Shown one piece after another: positions 47,101-54,702 of a stretch of 64,000 nt of DNA (position 1 is the first letter of the stretch; each line of letters begins with the position of its first letter). The DNA is from Mesorhizobium carmichaelinearum (GTDB lineage Bacteria; Pseudomonadota; Alphaproteobacteria; Rhizobiales; Rhizobiaceae), in contig NZ_FZQR01000001.1 in NCBI RefSeq assembly GCF_900199455.1, positions 434,001 to 498,000 on the forward strand, given 5' to 3'. A model generated the notes under the pieces. That model was not told the DNA's origin. It worked only from the letters and a program-made list of their open reading frames with translations, and ran no database searches. Made by a program: the position numbers and the translations under genes.

Positions 47101-50100
47101 TCCGGGGGGAGGCGGCACTGCATCTTTGACGGTGGACGAAGCCGCTCTCGACACCACCCAAGACGCCACGGACCTCCACGCGGGCGTGGTGACTGGGACC
47201 AATCCCACCAGCCCTGGCGAATCGGCGCAAGCGATCAGCGGGATTACCTTCACCACGACGGGCGAGGCGATCACCGTTGCCTTTGCCAACCCAACAGGTG
47301 ATCCGAACTGGGTAGCGCCGACGGTCTCCGGTCTAGCCGCCGGATATTCGATCAGCTGGGCACTCAGCGGCGGCCAGCTTGTCGGCACGCTGATGCAAGG
47401 TGCCACCAACCTCGGACCTGCAATCTACCTGGCGCTGTCGAACACCAGCGCCGGCGCCAACAGCTCGTTGACTCCCGTGGTCACCGCCACGCTGACCGAC
47501 CAGCTCCAGCATACCGCCGGCTCTGGCAACATCACCATCAATGGTCTTCAGGTGGTGGCAACCGACACCAGCGGTGATCATGTCTCCGGCGCAGTCAACT
47601 TGACGGTTCTGGACGACACCCCGCAGCCTTTCGTCGGCGACAGCATCAGTCTGCCGGACTCATTGCACACCGCGCTGACTGAACACCTGAACTTTGCATC
47701 GGGCGCAGGGGCAGACGGTGTTGGAAATGTTGTATTCAACGTGACGACGGGTGCCGCCGTTCAAGACGTCAGCGGTGCGAACGTCTACCTCAACGGGGAA
47801 CAGCTGTTCTATCAAGTCTCCGCGGATGGTCATACGGTCGAGGGAAGATCGTCAGTGGCGAATGGCAGCGATCTCGGATTCACCGCCACACTCGACCCGG
47901 CAACCGACACCTGGTCGTTTGTCTTGAATGGTACGATCTTCAACGGATCTCAATTCACGACGGCGGGCGCCACAGCCACAGGCGGCAACAACCAGGTGAA
48001 TGCCTTCACAGCTCTCACCAGCCCGGATACGCCGAGCGACTTGTTGGTAACGGCAAATGGCTCCAACAACGTCAACACCAGTACTGGAAACTTTGGTGTC
48101 GGCAGCGGCCAGAGCATTACAAATGGGGAGACAATCCGTTTCGACTTTGTGACGAACGCATCGACCACCGGAACCATCGCCGGGACCAGCTACACCGACC
48201 ACTATGAAGTATCGAGTTTCACCCAGGGAATAACCAAAGTGGTCGGCGGCACGGTGGATATCAAGATCCGAGCCTTGAATGTCGATAATGATAATAGTTT
48301 TGTTGGTGACCCCTCTGGGGAAACCGTAGCTACCGGGATCACGGTTACCGTTGTGAACGGGTCCGGCGGAGCCGTACCGACAGTGACGTACGACGCGCTG
48401 ACCGGCACCTTTACACTGCATGGAATGGACCAAGGCGACACTTTCACAGTCACGGCAAGTTCGGATCCGTTCAGTGCGGTCGAGATCTCGGGAGCCTCAT
48501 CGGGAACCTTCAAGCTAGGTTCGGCCAGTTTCGCGACCGCCAACGCGGTTGACCCGTTCGACATCAAGATCCCGGTGACGGGAACGGATGGCGACAGCGA
48601 TACGGCGGCCGGCAGCGTGACCGCGCATCTGTACCCGACTGCCTCGACGCTCGAAGGCACCAACGGCGTCGACAATCTCGTCGCGACCGCGACAAAGACC
48701 ATTTTGCTTGGCCAGGACGGCAACGATCATCTGACCGGCATCAATGGACACGACACGATCCTTTCCGGAGGACAGGGCAACGATACACTGACAGGTCTCG
48801 ATGGAAAGGATACCCTAATCGGCGGAGCGGGCGCGGACACCATGACAGGTGGAGCCGGCGCCGACACGTTCGTGATTGGGGCTGGCGAATCGACCCCCGT
48901 CATAGGCGGATCTGGCAATGCCGGTACGATCTCCGGCTATGACATCATCACCGACTTCGTCGCCGGGACCGACAAACTGACCCTGCCCGGTACGCTGGTG
49001 GCTGCCACTGCCGGCCTCGTCGACGGGGCGGGAGATTCCGTCCTGACGATCGGCGGAGACACGGTTGAGTCCCACTCGGTCACCAACGGCATCGCCAGTT
49101 TCTTCGGGACCGATGCCGGTACCTCGCCCCTGGCGATCACCACAACGTCGGGCGTGGCGGCGGCGGTCCAGTATCTCATGGGCACGGACATCGGCAATGC
49201 CGGGGCGACGCTCGCGTTCACGGCAACGATCTCAGGGGTGAATCACACCTACGTCTATACCCAGACAACTGCCAGCGCCGGCGTTGGAGCGCTGGTCGAT
49301 CTGCAGGGCGTCACCGTAGCGAACCTGAACACGTTGATCGGTGGATCAGTCGATCCCATCATCCTCGATCTGAACCACAATGGCTTTACCTTCTCCGATG
49401 TCAGCCACGGTGTTCAGTTCGACATGAATGGCGACGGCACCAAGGAACAACTGGCCTGGAACACCTCGAACGACGGCATGCTGGCGGTCGACCTCAATCA
49501 TGACGGCAAGATCGATGACGGCACCGAACTGTTCACGCCGAACTTCAATGGTGGCCATTTCGCCAGCGGCGCGGCGGCACTGGCATCGCTCGACAGCAAC
49601 CATGACGGTGTCATCGACCACAACGACGCGGCGTTCAGCAGCCTGCTGATCTGGAAGGACGCCAATGCCAATGGCACCAGCGACGCCGGGGAACTGTCGC
49701 ACCTCGCCGACAACGGCATTACCTCGATCAGCACCACAGCGCATCCGGCTGTCGGCGAAATCGACGGGCAGGCCGTGACCGGCAACGGCACCTTCCAGAT
49801 GGCCGACGGCACGAGCGGCAACTACATCGAGGTGGAACTCAACACCTCGCTTGTTGCACCGGCGGAGCCGTCGGTCGCCTCCGATGGTACGAAGACATTC
49901 GCCATCGGCTCGCTCGAAGTTGCGGACCTGATCGCCGACTTCCACGATGGCGCCAACGGCGACAAGATCGATCTGTCCTCGCTGCTGAAGGGCCTGGCCG
50001 GCGTTACCGATCTCGAAGCCGGCGGCTTTGTGGAGATCTCGCAATCCTTGACCAATGCGGCGAATGCCGAAGTCAAGGTCGACACGAATGGCGGTGGCGA

Positions 50101-50209
50101 CAACTACCATACGGTCGCGGTGCTGGAGAACTATACGTTCCACAGCGCTGCCGAAGCGGTGAAAATACTTTACGATGACAGCCACGGCACCAAGACGGAC
50201 GTGGCCTAA
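44150..50209 (+). CDS. Large RTX/VCBS-type repeat adhesin with LapA/BapA-like N-terminal module (type I secreted)
   Basis: This acidic surface protein has 2019 residues. Residues 1-78 are an Ala/Pro/Glu-rich lead. Residues 79-150 (VVKLPANVSIDNIKVDGHNL and IIGDVEVPRVALIAALEAS) resemble the anchoring module of BapA/LapA-type adhesins. Tandem VCBS/Ig-like units follow, including one 265-residue step repeated almost exactly, with recurring VTDADGDTAPAGSLVI and YTIKDGDGD motifs. RTX calcium repeats (GGQGNDTLTG, GGAGADTMTG) lie near residues 1520-1577. EF-hand-like Asp loops (DMNGDG, DLNHDGKIDD, DSNHDGVIDH) lie near 1750-1830, and the end VADLIADFHDGANGDKIDLS is a type I secretion target. GGAGGGG precedes ATG 44150. 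It is surely the cargo of the exporter genes upstream. Confidence 0.9.
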   Translation: MTTSNELDTVSHSWDEHSEHNGLPSQAQIQVAEASPAQKAAPATEPVPVDVGSGTPVKPEAPAEAKAPAATAPHEYVADASNVVKLPANVSIDNIKVDGHNLVLEQADGSVIVIKDGALNVPTFIIGDVEVPRVALIAALEASHVDVAFGADGSISAGPGGSTSSAGGDFSVPPGGIGDGFGLSALLPPTDLAFGQPENRELFPSLLRPNSTPSIGDLTPSVDGGDTIVNEKGIPASSGSEGSGEAAAPGVDGDTSEHNTGTFTISSPDGIGSLTIAGQVISGAALADSASTPINITTPLGNTLTVSGYDASTGQVSYSYTLVHGVVHPGAGTDSIFDNMTVTVTDTDGDTSAPGTLSVQIIDDVPTANADIGNVPSGSHAAITGDVFVNDVFGADGKDAAGGVVGVAAGTTAGGEDANVGNQIQGLYGKLTLSADGSYSYTRDAGSQGGHDDVFTYTIKDGDGDLSHTTLTISVGDATPSDNIPAPGLASTTVYEAGLPPHNGLPAGSGEIADGNPNNNSNTSETTSGTIGFTSPDGIQTVSLGGHVLTGVPQTFTDATGSMTASYVYDASTGIGSISYAYTLTTNTTGDNTSTAFAVVVTDADGDTAPAGSLVINIVDDVPTAHADTDSLAANQFTAETGNVLTAVGTTSPVTGVDVLGADGATVAGVAAGNTNANLDSAATIGSVIHGTYGDLTLGANGDYSYVRNPGSQGGVSDVFTYTIKDGDGDLSHTTLTISVGDATPSDNIPAPGLASTTVYEAGLPPHNGLPAGSGEIADGNPNNNSNTSETTSGTIGFTSPDGIQTVSLGGHVLTGVPQTFTDATGSMTASYVYDANTGIGSISYAYTLTTNTTGDNTSTAFAVVVTDADGDTAPAGSLVINIVDDVPTAHNDSWAPAITAPTVLTGLLGNDVFGADGVATTTPGVITTTNGAHGTVTYNNDGTFTYTPTGIYVGSDSFTYTIKDGDGDTSTATVTVNVQTNTVPGGGGTASLTVDEAALDTTQDATDLHAGVVTGTNPTSPGESAQAISGITFTTTGEAITVAFANPTGDPNWVAPTVSGLAAGYSISWALSGGQLVGTLMQGATNLGPAIYLALSNTSAGANSSLTPVVTATLTDQLQHTAGSGNITINGLQVVATDTSGDHVSGAVNLTVLDDTPQPFVGDSISLPDSLHTALTEHLNFASGAGADGVGNVVFNVTTGAAVQDVSGANVYLNGEQLFYQVSADGHTVEGRSSVANGSDLGFTATLDPATDTWSFVLNGTIFNGSQFTTAGATATGGNNQVNAFTALTSPDTPSDLLVTANGSNNVNTSTGNFGVGSGQSITNGETIRFDFVTNASTTGTIAGTSYTDHYEVSSFTQGITKVVGGTVDIKIRALNVDNDNSFVGDPSGETVATGITVTVVNGSGGAVPTVTYDALTGTFTLHGMDQGDTFTVTASSDPFSAVEISGASSGTFKLGSASFATANAVDPFDIKIPVTGTDGDSDTAAGSVTAHLYPTASTLEGTNGVDNLVATATKTILLGQDGNDHLTGINGHDTILSGGQGNDTLTGLDGKDTLIGGAGADTMTGGAGADTFVIGAGESTPVIGGSGNAGTISGYDIITDFVAGTDKLTLPGTLVAATAGLVDGAGDSVLTIGGDTVESHSVTNGIASFFGTDAGTSPLAITTTSGVAAAVQYLMGTDIGNAGATLAFTATISGVNHTYVYTQTTASAGVGALVDLQGVTVANLNTLIGGSVDPIILDLNHNGFTFSDVSHGVQFDMNGDGTKEQLAWNTSNDGMLAVDLNHDGKIDDGTELFTPNFNGGHFASGAAALASLDSNHDGVIDHNDAAFSSLLIWKDANANGTSDAGELSHLADNGITSISTTAHPAVGEIDGQAVTGNGTFQMADGTSGNYIEVELNTSLVAPAEPSVASDGTKTFAIGSLEVADLIADFHDGANGDKIDLSSLLKGLAGVTDLEAGGFVEISQSLTNAANAEVKVDTNGGGDNYHTVAVLENYTFHSAAEAVKILYDDSHGTKTDVA
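45506..46027 (+). repeat. Near-identical 522-bp direct repeat in the adhesin gene, copy 1
   Basis: This segment recurs 795 bp downstream at 46301-46822. Compared by eye, the two differ at a single base (AGC against AAC in the YDASTG/YDANTG codon near 45862 and 46657). It encodes about 174 residues covering one VCBS/Ig-like unit from DVFTYTIKDGDGD to DDVPTAH. Confidence 0.9.
46301..46822 (+). repeat. Near-identical 522-bp direct repeat in the adhesin gene, copy 2
   Basis: This is the second copy of the repeat at 45506-46027, with one base difference seen. The flanking sequence differs at once on both sides (for example AHADTDS against AHNDSWA after the repeat). So the identical block is sharply bounded, as expected from recent duplication or gene conversion. 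Confidence 0.9.
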
Positions 50210-50235
50210 GGGGCGAAAGGGACGAGGTGACGAGC

Positions 50236-50604
50236 ATGAACAGAATTTTGCGTGTGGCTTTCGGGGCCGGGCTGCTGTCGATTGTTGCGACGGGGCTGGA
50301 AGCCGCCGACATCATCGAAGGTCCGACGGGCGACTATTGCCGCGTCGTGGGGACGTCCAACCTGGTGTTGAACGACAACATCGTCGATCTCAAGGAGCAG
50401 GTGGTGAAGCTGATGGACGAATCGGTTGCCGTCGCCAACAGTCCGGAATGGATCAATTCATCCCGGCCTGCCTTCGTCTGGGCTTCGGAAGCCAAGGTCG
50501 CCTGCGGCATGGCCTATGGCTATCTGAAGACGAACTACAAGGACGAAGACACGCTCAACAAATGTGAGTGTTTCCACGACCGCATGGTCGAGTACATGCA
50601 CTGA
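50236..50604 (+). CDS. Small secreted Cys-containing protein downstream of the adhesin
   Basis: This 122-residue protein has a signal peptide (RILRVAFGAGLLSIVATGLEA/AD). The mature part has four Cys: GDYCRVV, VACGMAY and KCECFHD. They could form two disulfides or bind a metal. The rest is predicted helical (NIVDLKEQVVKLMDESVAVA). No family is recognised. ATG 50236 is used because GAGGTG lies before it; GTG 50227 is an alternative. It starts 26 nt after the adhesin stop, so it is probably co-transcribed and may assist adhesin folding or anchoring in the periplasm. Confidence 0.7.
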   Translation: MNRILRVAFGAGLLSIVATGLEAADIIEGPTGDYCRVVGTSNLVLNDNIVDLKEQVVKLMDESVAVANSPEWINSSRPAFVWASEAKVACGMAYGYLKTNYKDEDTLNKCECFHDRMVEYMH

Positions 50605-50845
50605 CCGGATGGGCCGCGCCTGTTGGCCATCATGATATCCGACGGATCAATTTTGAAGGCGATCGCCGAAGCGATCGCCTTGCTCAGTCTTGATCTGCTT
50701 GCCGCGCAGCCGGCGCCAACTGGCTGGGCCTTTGCCGATTGTGTGCGCCGCGTGAAAGAACAGCAAGACGGCACCGCAAGTCCGCCGTAACATGAATTGA
50801 GGACCAGACCGGGAAATATCCGGCGGCAGACGGGGTGGAGCAATC
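50605..50845. other. Intergenic stretch with an 11-bp hairpin after the adhesin operon
   Basis: These 241 nt hold a perfect stem, AAGGCGATCGC (50656-50666) with GCGATCGCCTT (50671-50681), around a CGAA tetraloop; this is a probable terminator without a T-run. A 52-codon frame (50632-50790) runs through the hairpin but has no recognisable feature. No clear promoter for the following lipoprotein gene was seen. Confidence 0.45.
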
Positions 50846-52045
50846 ATGGAAGCTGGCCGACAGGGCCGCAGTCCGCAGATTTGGGCACTCGCCCTGGCGC
50901 TCGCCATGACATTGACCGGCTGCCAGTCGAAAGGTGGCGTTTCCGAAGTGCTCGATCCGGCGGCGGTCGCCGCGCCTGCGGGACAGAATGGCGCCGCCGG
51001 TGCCGGCCCGGCCCAGGCAAGCCAGTCGCTCGGCACCGGTTCCGCCAAAGTCACGATGCTGCTGCCCTTGTCCGCTCCCGGGACGTCAGGGGAAACCGGC
51101 CGGAAGATGCGCGACGGCGCCAAGCTGGCGATGACGGATATCGGCAACGGATTGCTGACGCTGACGATAGAGGACACGAAAGGCGACAGTGCGCAGGCCA
51201 GCAAATTGGCGGTGCAAGCCATCACGACGGGATCCAAGGTCGTCATCGGCCCGACCGAACTGCCTTCGGCCCAGCATATCGCCACGCTGTCGGGATCGAA
51301 GCGGCCACCGGTTCTGGCGCTTGCCGACAATTTCGCGGGCGGCGCCGGGGTTTATGCCGTGCGCCTCAGCGAAGCCGACAGCGCCGCGGCGGGCGCCGCG
51401 GGGCTCGCCGCGAAAGGCAGCAAGAAGTTCGTATTGCTTGTCGCGGAAGGCTCGAACGCCAGCGCCGTGGAGAAGCGGGTGGCGAACGGCCTCAGCATCT
51501 ATGGGGCGACCCTCGCGGTCACTGTGCCTTATTCGGCCGGCGACAGTGGCGCGAAGGCGGTCGACCAGATGGGCTCACTCGTGGACGCTCCCGACGCGGT
51601 CATCATTGCCAGCGGCGATGGCAGCCCCGCGCCTGTCCTTGCCGCCCTCAAATCAAAGGGCATTCCGGGAAAGGCAATCTCTGTCGTCGGAACCGACCGT
51701 TGGCTGGAACACCCCATGGATCCGCTATTCGAGGGGGCATACATCGCCACGCTCGATCCCGGCGAAACCGGACCGATCTCCGACCGCTTCAGGACGGCAT
51801 ACAATTACCCGGCCGACGTCAATGTAGCCTATGCCTATGATATGGTTGCCCTGACGGCGGGGATCGCCAGCGCGGTCGGACCTGACGGCTTCAGCAAACA
51901 GGTGCTCGAAAACCCGAACGGGTTTCGCGGATCGACCGGTTTGTTCCGTTTTCGCGCTGACGGATCGAGCCAAAGATCGATGCCATTCTATCGGATAGAA
52001 AAGGGTGCGCTCAAACTGGTTGCCAAATCGACGTCGGGTTTCTGA
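50846..52045 (+). CDS. LpoA/ANF-type periplasmic-binding-like lipoprotein (penicillin-binding protein activator family)
   Basis: This 399-residue lipoprotein has the lipobox TLTGC at residues 26-30. After an Ala/Gly-rich linker comes a type 1 periplasmic-binding fold from about residue 68 (KVTMLLPLSAPGTSGETGRK, IGPTELPSAQHIATL, then FEGAYIATLDPGETGPISDR). Members are annotated as penicillin-binding protein activators (LpoA C-terminal domain) or as amino-acid-binding-like proteins. The C-terminus ends FRADGSSQRSMPFYRIEKG, typical of the LpoA-like alphaproteobacterial group. It is followed by the SNase-like gene. Whether it activates peptidoglycan synthesis or senses a ligand is not decided by the sequence. 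Confidence 0.78.
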   Translation: MEAGRQGRSPQIWALALALAMTLTGCQSKGGVSEVLDPAAVAAPAGQNGAAGAGPAQASQSLGTGSAKVTMLLPLSAPGTSGETGRKMRDGAKLAMTDIGNGLLTLTIEDTKGDSAQASKLAVQAITTGSKVVIGPTELPSAQHIATLSGSKRPPVLALADNFAGGAGVYAVRLSEADSAAAGAAGLAAKGSKKFVLLVAEGSNASAVEKRVANGLSIYGATLAVTVPYSAGDSGAKAVDQMGSLVDAPDAVIIASGDGSPAPVLAALKSKGIPGKAISVVGTDRWLEHPMDPLFEGAYIATLDPGETGPISDRFRTAYNYPADVNVAYAYDMVALTAGIASAVGPDGFSKQVLENPNGFRGSTGLFRFRADGSSQRSMPFYRIEKGALKLVAKSTSGF

Positions 52046-52087
52046 CCGGCTGCCGGCCCGATCTTGCTCGAACGCCGTGCCGGACTG

Positions 52088-52786
52088 ATGGGCTGGCATG
52101 CCCGCCTGGTGATCGCGATCGGGGGCCTCGAGCTCGTGCTCGGAATTGTCCTGATCATGCAGGCCGGAGCCTTGCTTTCTCTCGACCGGCCGGTCCCTGC
52201 GCCATCCCTGCAAATTGCCGGCAAGCAAGCGAATCAGGCGGCCGCGGCCATCATCGAGGGACAATCGCGGGAACGCGCACGGCGGATTGCCGAGAGCCTT
52301 ATAGCCCCGCCGCCGGTTGACGCGTCCGAAATCGAGCGGGTCGAAGCCCGGCCGCCGCTTGGAGAACTCGGCCTCGCCGTCCGCCCCAAAACACCCATGC
52401 CGCAGGATTGGCGCGAAACCCTGCTCTACCGTCCGATCGCAACGTCGTCGGCGACCTTCGAATCGATGGGTTGGAAGGTGGCCATCAGCGGGGCTCAGCA
52501 TATCGGCGCGGACCAGATCTGTTCGTTTCGCGGCGAGGCTTGGCCCTGCGGCGAGCGTGCTCGCGCGGCCTTCAATGCCTGGCTGCGGGGGCGCGCGCTG
52601 AACTGTTTCCTGCCGCCGGATGTCGAGCGCTTCGCCATCGCCGCACCGTGCCGGCTGGGCAAGCAGGATGTCGGCGCCTGGCTCGTCGCCAATGGCTGGG
52701 CGATGGCGCTACCGGGCGGCATCTATGGCAAGGCGGAAGCAATTGCCAGGAATGCCGGGATGGGTATCTTCGGACCGCCGCAATAG
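52088..52786 (+). CDS. Membrane-anchored SNase-like (thermonuclease family) protein, catalytic site degenerate
   Basis: This 232-residue protein has one N-terminal membrane segment (LVIAIGGLELVLGIVLIMQA), a charged linker rich in Ala/Arg/Glu, and a C-terminal SNase-like fold. The fold shows in DQICSFRGEAWPCGERARAA, LNCFLPPD, APCRLGKQDVGAWLVANGWA and the closing GIFGPPQ. The nuclease residues of staphylococcal nuclease (the DAPE Glu and the DRYGR Arg) are not seen at their places, so it may be a non-catalytic member stabilised by disulfides. ATG 52088 is used; TTG 52064 is an alternative. Function unknown. Confidence 0.68.
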   Translation: MGWHARLVIAIGGLELVLGIVLIMQAGALLSLDRPVPAPSLQIAGKQANQAAAAIIEGQSRERARRIAESLIAPPPVDASEIERVEARPPLGELGLAVRPKTPMPQDWRETLLYRPIATSSATFESMGWKVAISGAQHIGADQICSFRGEAWPCGERARAAFNAWLRGRALNCFLPPDVERFAIAAPCRLGKQDVGAWLVANGWAMALPGGIYGKAEAIARNAGMGIFGPPQ

Positions 52787-52926
52787 GCTGGCGCCGGCAA
52801 ACCGGCTTCTTTCTGGGCATGTCGAAGATGCCATTCAGCCTTTTTTGCATCAAATTGTACAGTTCGGCGAAACCGAAATTACGGCAGGCAGGCCTTATAT
52901 CAGCCGACCTGACAGGAGATTGGCCA

Positions 52927-53679
52927 ATGACGAGACCAATGGCGACGACCACTGCCCAGCCCTGGAAGCAGGTGGCATGGCTGACATTGCTGGGGACCGC
53001 CGGGGCCATCGGCCTTTCCCTTGGCCTCAACTACCTGCTGCTGTTCAGCGACGCGCTGACGCCGTTCGCCCGCAGCATGATCACCGCGGGATTGCTGCCG
53101 GTGATCATCGGCCTGCCGCTTTTCGCGCTGATCGGCTGGAATCGGGTCGAAATCCGCCGCTACCGGCAGGAACTCAACAGGTCCGGGACTTATGATAGTT
53201 TGACGGGCTGCCTGAACGGGCCAGTTTTCACGTCGATGGTTGAACGACGCGCAGCCAGGCGATCGGGGCCAGGACCACGCTCGGGCGCCTTCCTGATCAT
53301 TCACCCAGAACATCTACGGTCCATCAACATGCGCTTTGGCCTTGAATGGGGCGACGAGGCCTTGCGGCTCATCGTCTCGACCATACAGTCGTCGGTGCGC
53401 GAGGAGGATCTGATCGGGCGCATCGGCGCCTCGATGTTCGGGGTTTTCCTCTCGGGTGCGACCGAAGCGGAGGCTAAGGAAATCGGCGAGCGTATCCGCA
53501 CGCGTATCGCGCAAGTCTACTTCGCGCCAAAAGGGACCCAGGATGTCCTCGCCATCAAGGTCGGCGGCGTGATGCTGGAGAACGAGATGGAATTCTCGGA
53601 CATGTTCCGCTCCGCCGAACAGCACCTGTCCGACACGCAGGATGAAGCCGGGTTCGAATTGACGCATCTCCACAGCTGA
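52927..53679 (+). CDS. Membrane protein with degenerate GGDEF domain
   Basis: This 250-residue protein has two N-terminal membrane segments (WLTLLGTAGAIGLSLGLNYL and MITAGLLPVIIGLPLFALIG) and a cytoplasmic GGDEF-type domain from residue 86. It is recognised by the entry motif RSGTYDSLTGCLNGPVF, the FLIIHPEHLRSINMRFG segment and GRIGASMFGVFLSG. The active-site GGDEF loop is replaced by GASMF, so cyclase activity is not expected. It could still bind nucleotide or a partner. ATG 52927 has AGGAGA before it. It lies downstream of the adhesin locus, on the same strand; a link to adhesion control is a hypothesis. Confidence 0.75.
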   Translation: MTRPMATTTAQPWKQVAWLTLLGTAGAIGLSLGLNYLLLFSDALTPFARSMITAGLLPVIIGLPLFALIGWNRVEIRRYRQELNRSGTYDSLTGCLNGPVFTSMVERRAARRSGPGPRSGAFLIIHPEHLRSINMRFGLEWGDEALRLIVSTIQSSVREEDLIGRIGASMFGVFLSGATEAEAKEIGERIRTRIAQVYFAPKGTQDVLAIKVGGVMLENEMEFSDMFRSAEQHLSDTQDEAGFELTHLHS

Positions 53680-54024
53680 CAGCCCGCTGGGGCACTTTGG
53701 GGGCGGCTGCTCGATTTCATAATCCCGCCCATCCATGCCCTGCTGGCGTCGGCGACCATCCCACTGTGGATCGGCACTACGGGTGCTGAGTTTGATCCTC
53801 CACGGGCAGCCTTGAGGCAATATACTTCGTGGCACGAAGTAAGCGCTCTCGCTGCCACACTGCGCGGTGAATTCGTCCGTCGCCTGAGGCCATCCCCTAA
53901 TAAAGTGGTATTGTGAGCGGGCGGACATCGAGCCCCCGCCGCATGAGCCCGCTCTCTGCGTTCAACAATTATAACACCATGAAACAATACTGGCGCTACC
54001 GCCATTCAGGGGTATAATCAGCCG
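53680..54024. other. Non-coding stretch of about 345 nt, nothing clear
   Basis: No frame with a domain, no repeat and no tRNA is seen between the GGDEF-like gene and the structured RNA. A short promoter-like TATAAT lies at 54013-54018, without a good -35 box. The base composition is mixed, and broken translations on the minus strand suggest old decayed coding sequence, but no family can be named. Confidence 0.35.
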
Positions 54025-54191
54025 TTGTTTAGCTCAGGCTCGGCAACAGGTAGGAGGAGTAGGCCTACCGCACCCCCCAGTGCAGGCCTGTCCGTCGCCT
54101 CCCCCTCCGCGACGCTCCTCCTACTGGCCCTCCGAGCCGGGCCTTGAGGACAGGGGGGCCGTCCTCAACCAAGGTTGCGGAGGACTGGGCG
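54025..54191 (+). ncRNA. Strongly folded RNA leader with C-rich and G-rich loops
   Basis: A 10-bp stem (GTAGGAGGAG 54050-54059 with CTCCTCCTAC 54115-54124) encloses two hairpins. The first is GCAC/GTGC (54070-54073, 54080-54083) with loop CCCCCA, extended by AGGCCT/AGGCCT. The second is GTCGC/GCGAC (54094-54098, 54109-54113) with loop CTCCCCCTCC. Two more hairpins follow: GGCCC/GGGCC (54126-54143) and an 8-bp perfect stem TTGAGGAC/GTCCTCAA (54144-54168) with loop AGGGGGGCC. The C-run of the first loop can pair with the G-run of the last. A ribosome-binding site GGAGG and ATG follow at 54179-54194. The 5' and 3' ends are guesses. Confidence 0.55.
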
Positions 54192-54413
54192 ATGTCCGTT
54201 ACCGACCAAGCGCTAAAATACGGCATCCTAAGTGCCAAGGAGTTGGCTCTATTGAGTCGTGCGTTCGACACGGCATGTCGTCAACGCCTGGTAGACGACC
54301 ATTCGTTGGAGGCGGAAATCATAGCGGAGGAAATCGTTGCCGCATACCGACATGGGGTGAGGAGCGAGGACGAATTGATCAAGGCCGCTGGAACCTCATC
54401 ACACATCGGATAG
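54192..54413 (+). CDS. Small conserved-looking protein of 73 residues under the structured leader
   Basis: ATG 54192 follows GCGGAGGA at 8-9 nt. The protein is acidic and helical: MSVTDQALKYGILSAKELAL, then AFDTACRQRLVDDHSLEAEI and AEEIVAAYRHGVRSEDELIK. No membrane segment, Cys pair or known domain is seen. It stands alone behind a structured RNA leader and ends 52 nt before the tRNA-Thr 3' end, which is on the other strand. Translation is likely controlled by the leader. Confidence 0.65.
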   Translation: MSVTDQALKYGILSAKELALLSRAFDTACRQRLVDDHSLEAEIIAEEIVAAYRHGVRSEDELIKAAGTSSHIG

Positions 54414-54444
54414 ATCACGCCGCGGTGAGGAGTTTGAAGGTCAG

Positions 54445-54458
54445 CCGCGCTCGCGCGG
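54445..54458. terminator. Short GC-rich hairpin between the small gene and tRNA-Thr
   Basis: CCGCG (54445-54449) pairs with CGCGG (54454-54458) around CTCG. It lies just past the 3' end of the minus-strand tRNA and after the stop of the plus-strand small gene, so it could end both transcripts. It is weak, with no T-run. Confidence 0.35.
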
Positions 54459-54465
54459 GATAGAC

Positions 54466-54540
<75 letters not shown>

Positions 54541-54702
54541 CGCTGATGGCGGGGCTTCTGCCATATCGAACCGGCAAGCGCAAGGCCAAGAACAACGCTT
54601 CTGTGAAAGCCTTTGCCGGATAGCTTTCAATGACATGGCGGCGCCACAATGTTGGCTATCCCTGAACGGCAGGTTTGGCCGGTCGCCGGCCGGGACGGGA
54701 CG

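Noticed and set aside
44633..47230. Long open frame on the minus strand opposite the adhesin gene (about 865 codons)
   Set aside because: It mirrors the repeat structure of the adhesin, has a Gly/Val/Arg-rich composition typical of antisense frames in GC-rich DNA, and shows no domain.
44150..50209. Adhesin repeats as a CRISPR array or mobile element
   Set aside because: The repeats are 522 bp, in frame, and encode VCBS/Ig-like protein units. No short regularly spaced repeats, transposase or terminal inverted repeats are present.
50632..50790. 52-codon frame MISDGSILKAIAEAIALLSL... between the small secreted protein and the lipoprotein gene
   Set aside because: A perfect hairpin (50656-50681) explains its sequence, there is no ribosome-binding site, and it has no recognisable feature. 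It could still be a real small gene, but support is too thin.
52927..53679. Active diguanylate cyclase
   Set aside because: The GGDEF loop reads GASMF, so the catalytic residues are missing; it is listed as a degenerate domain.
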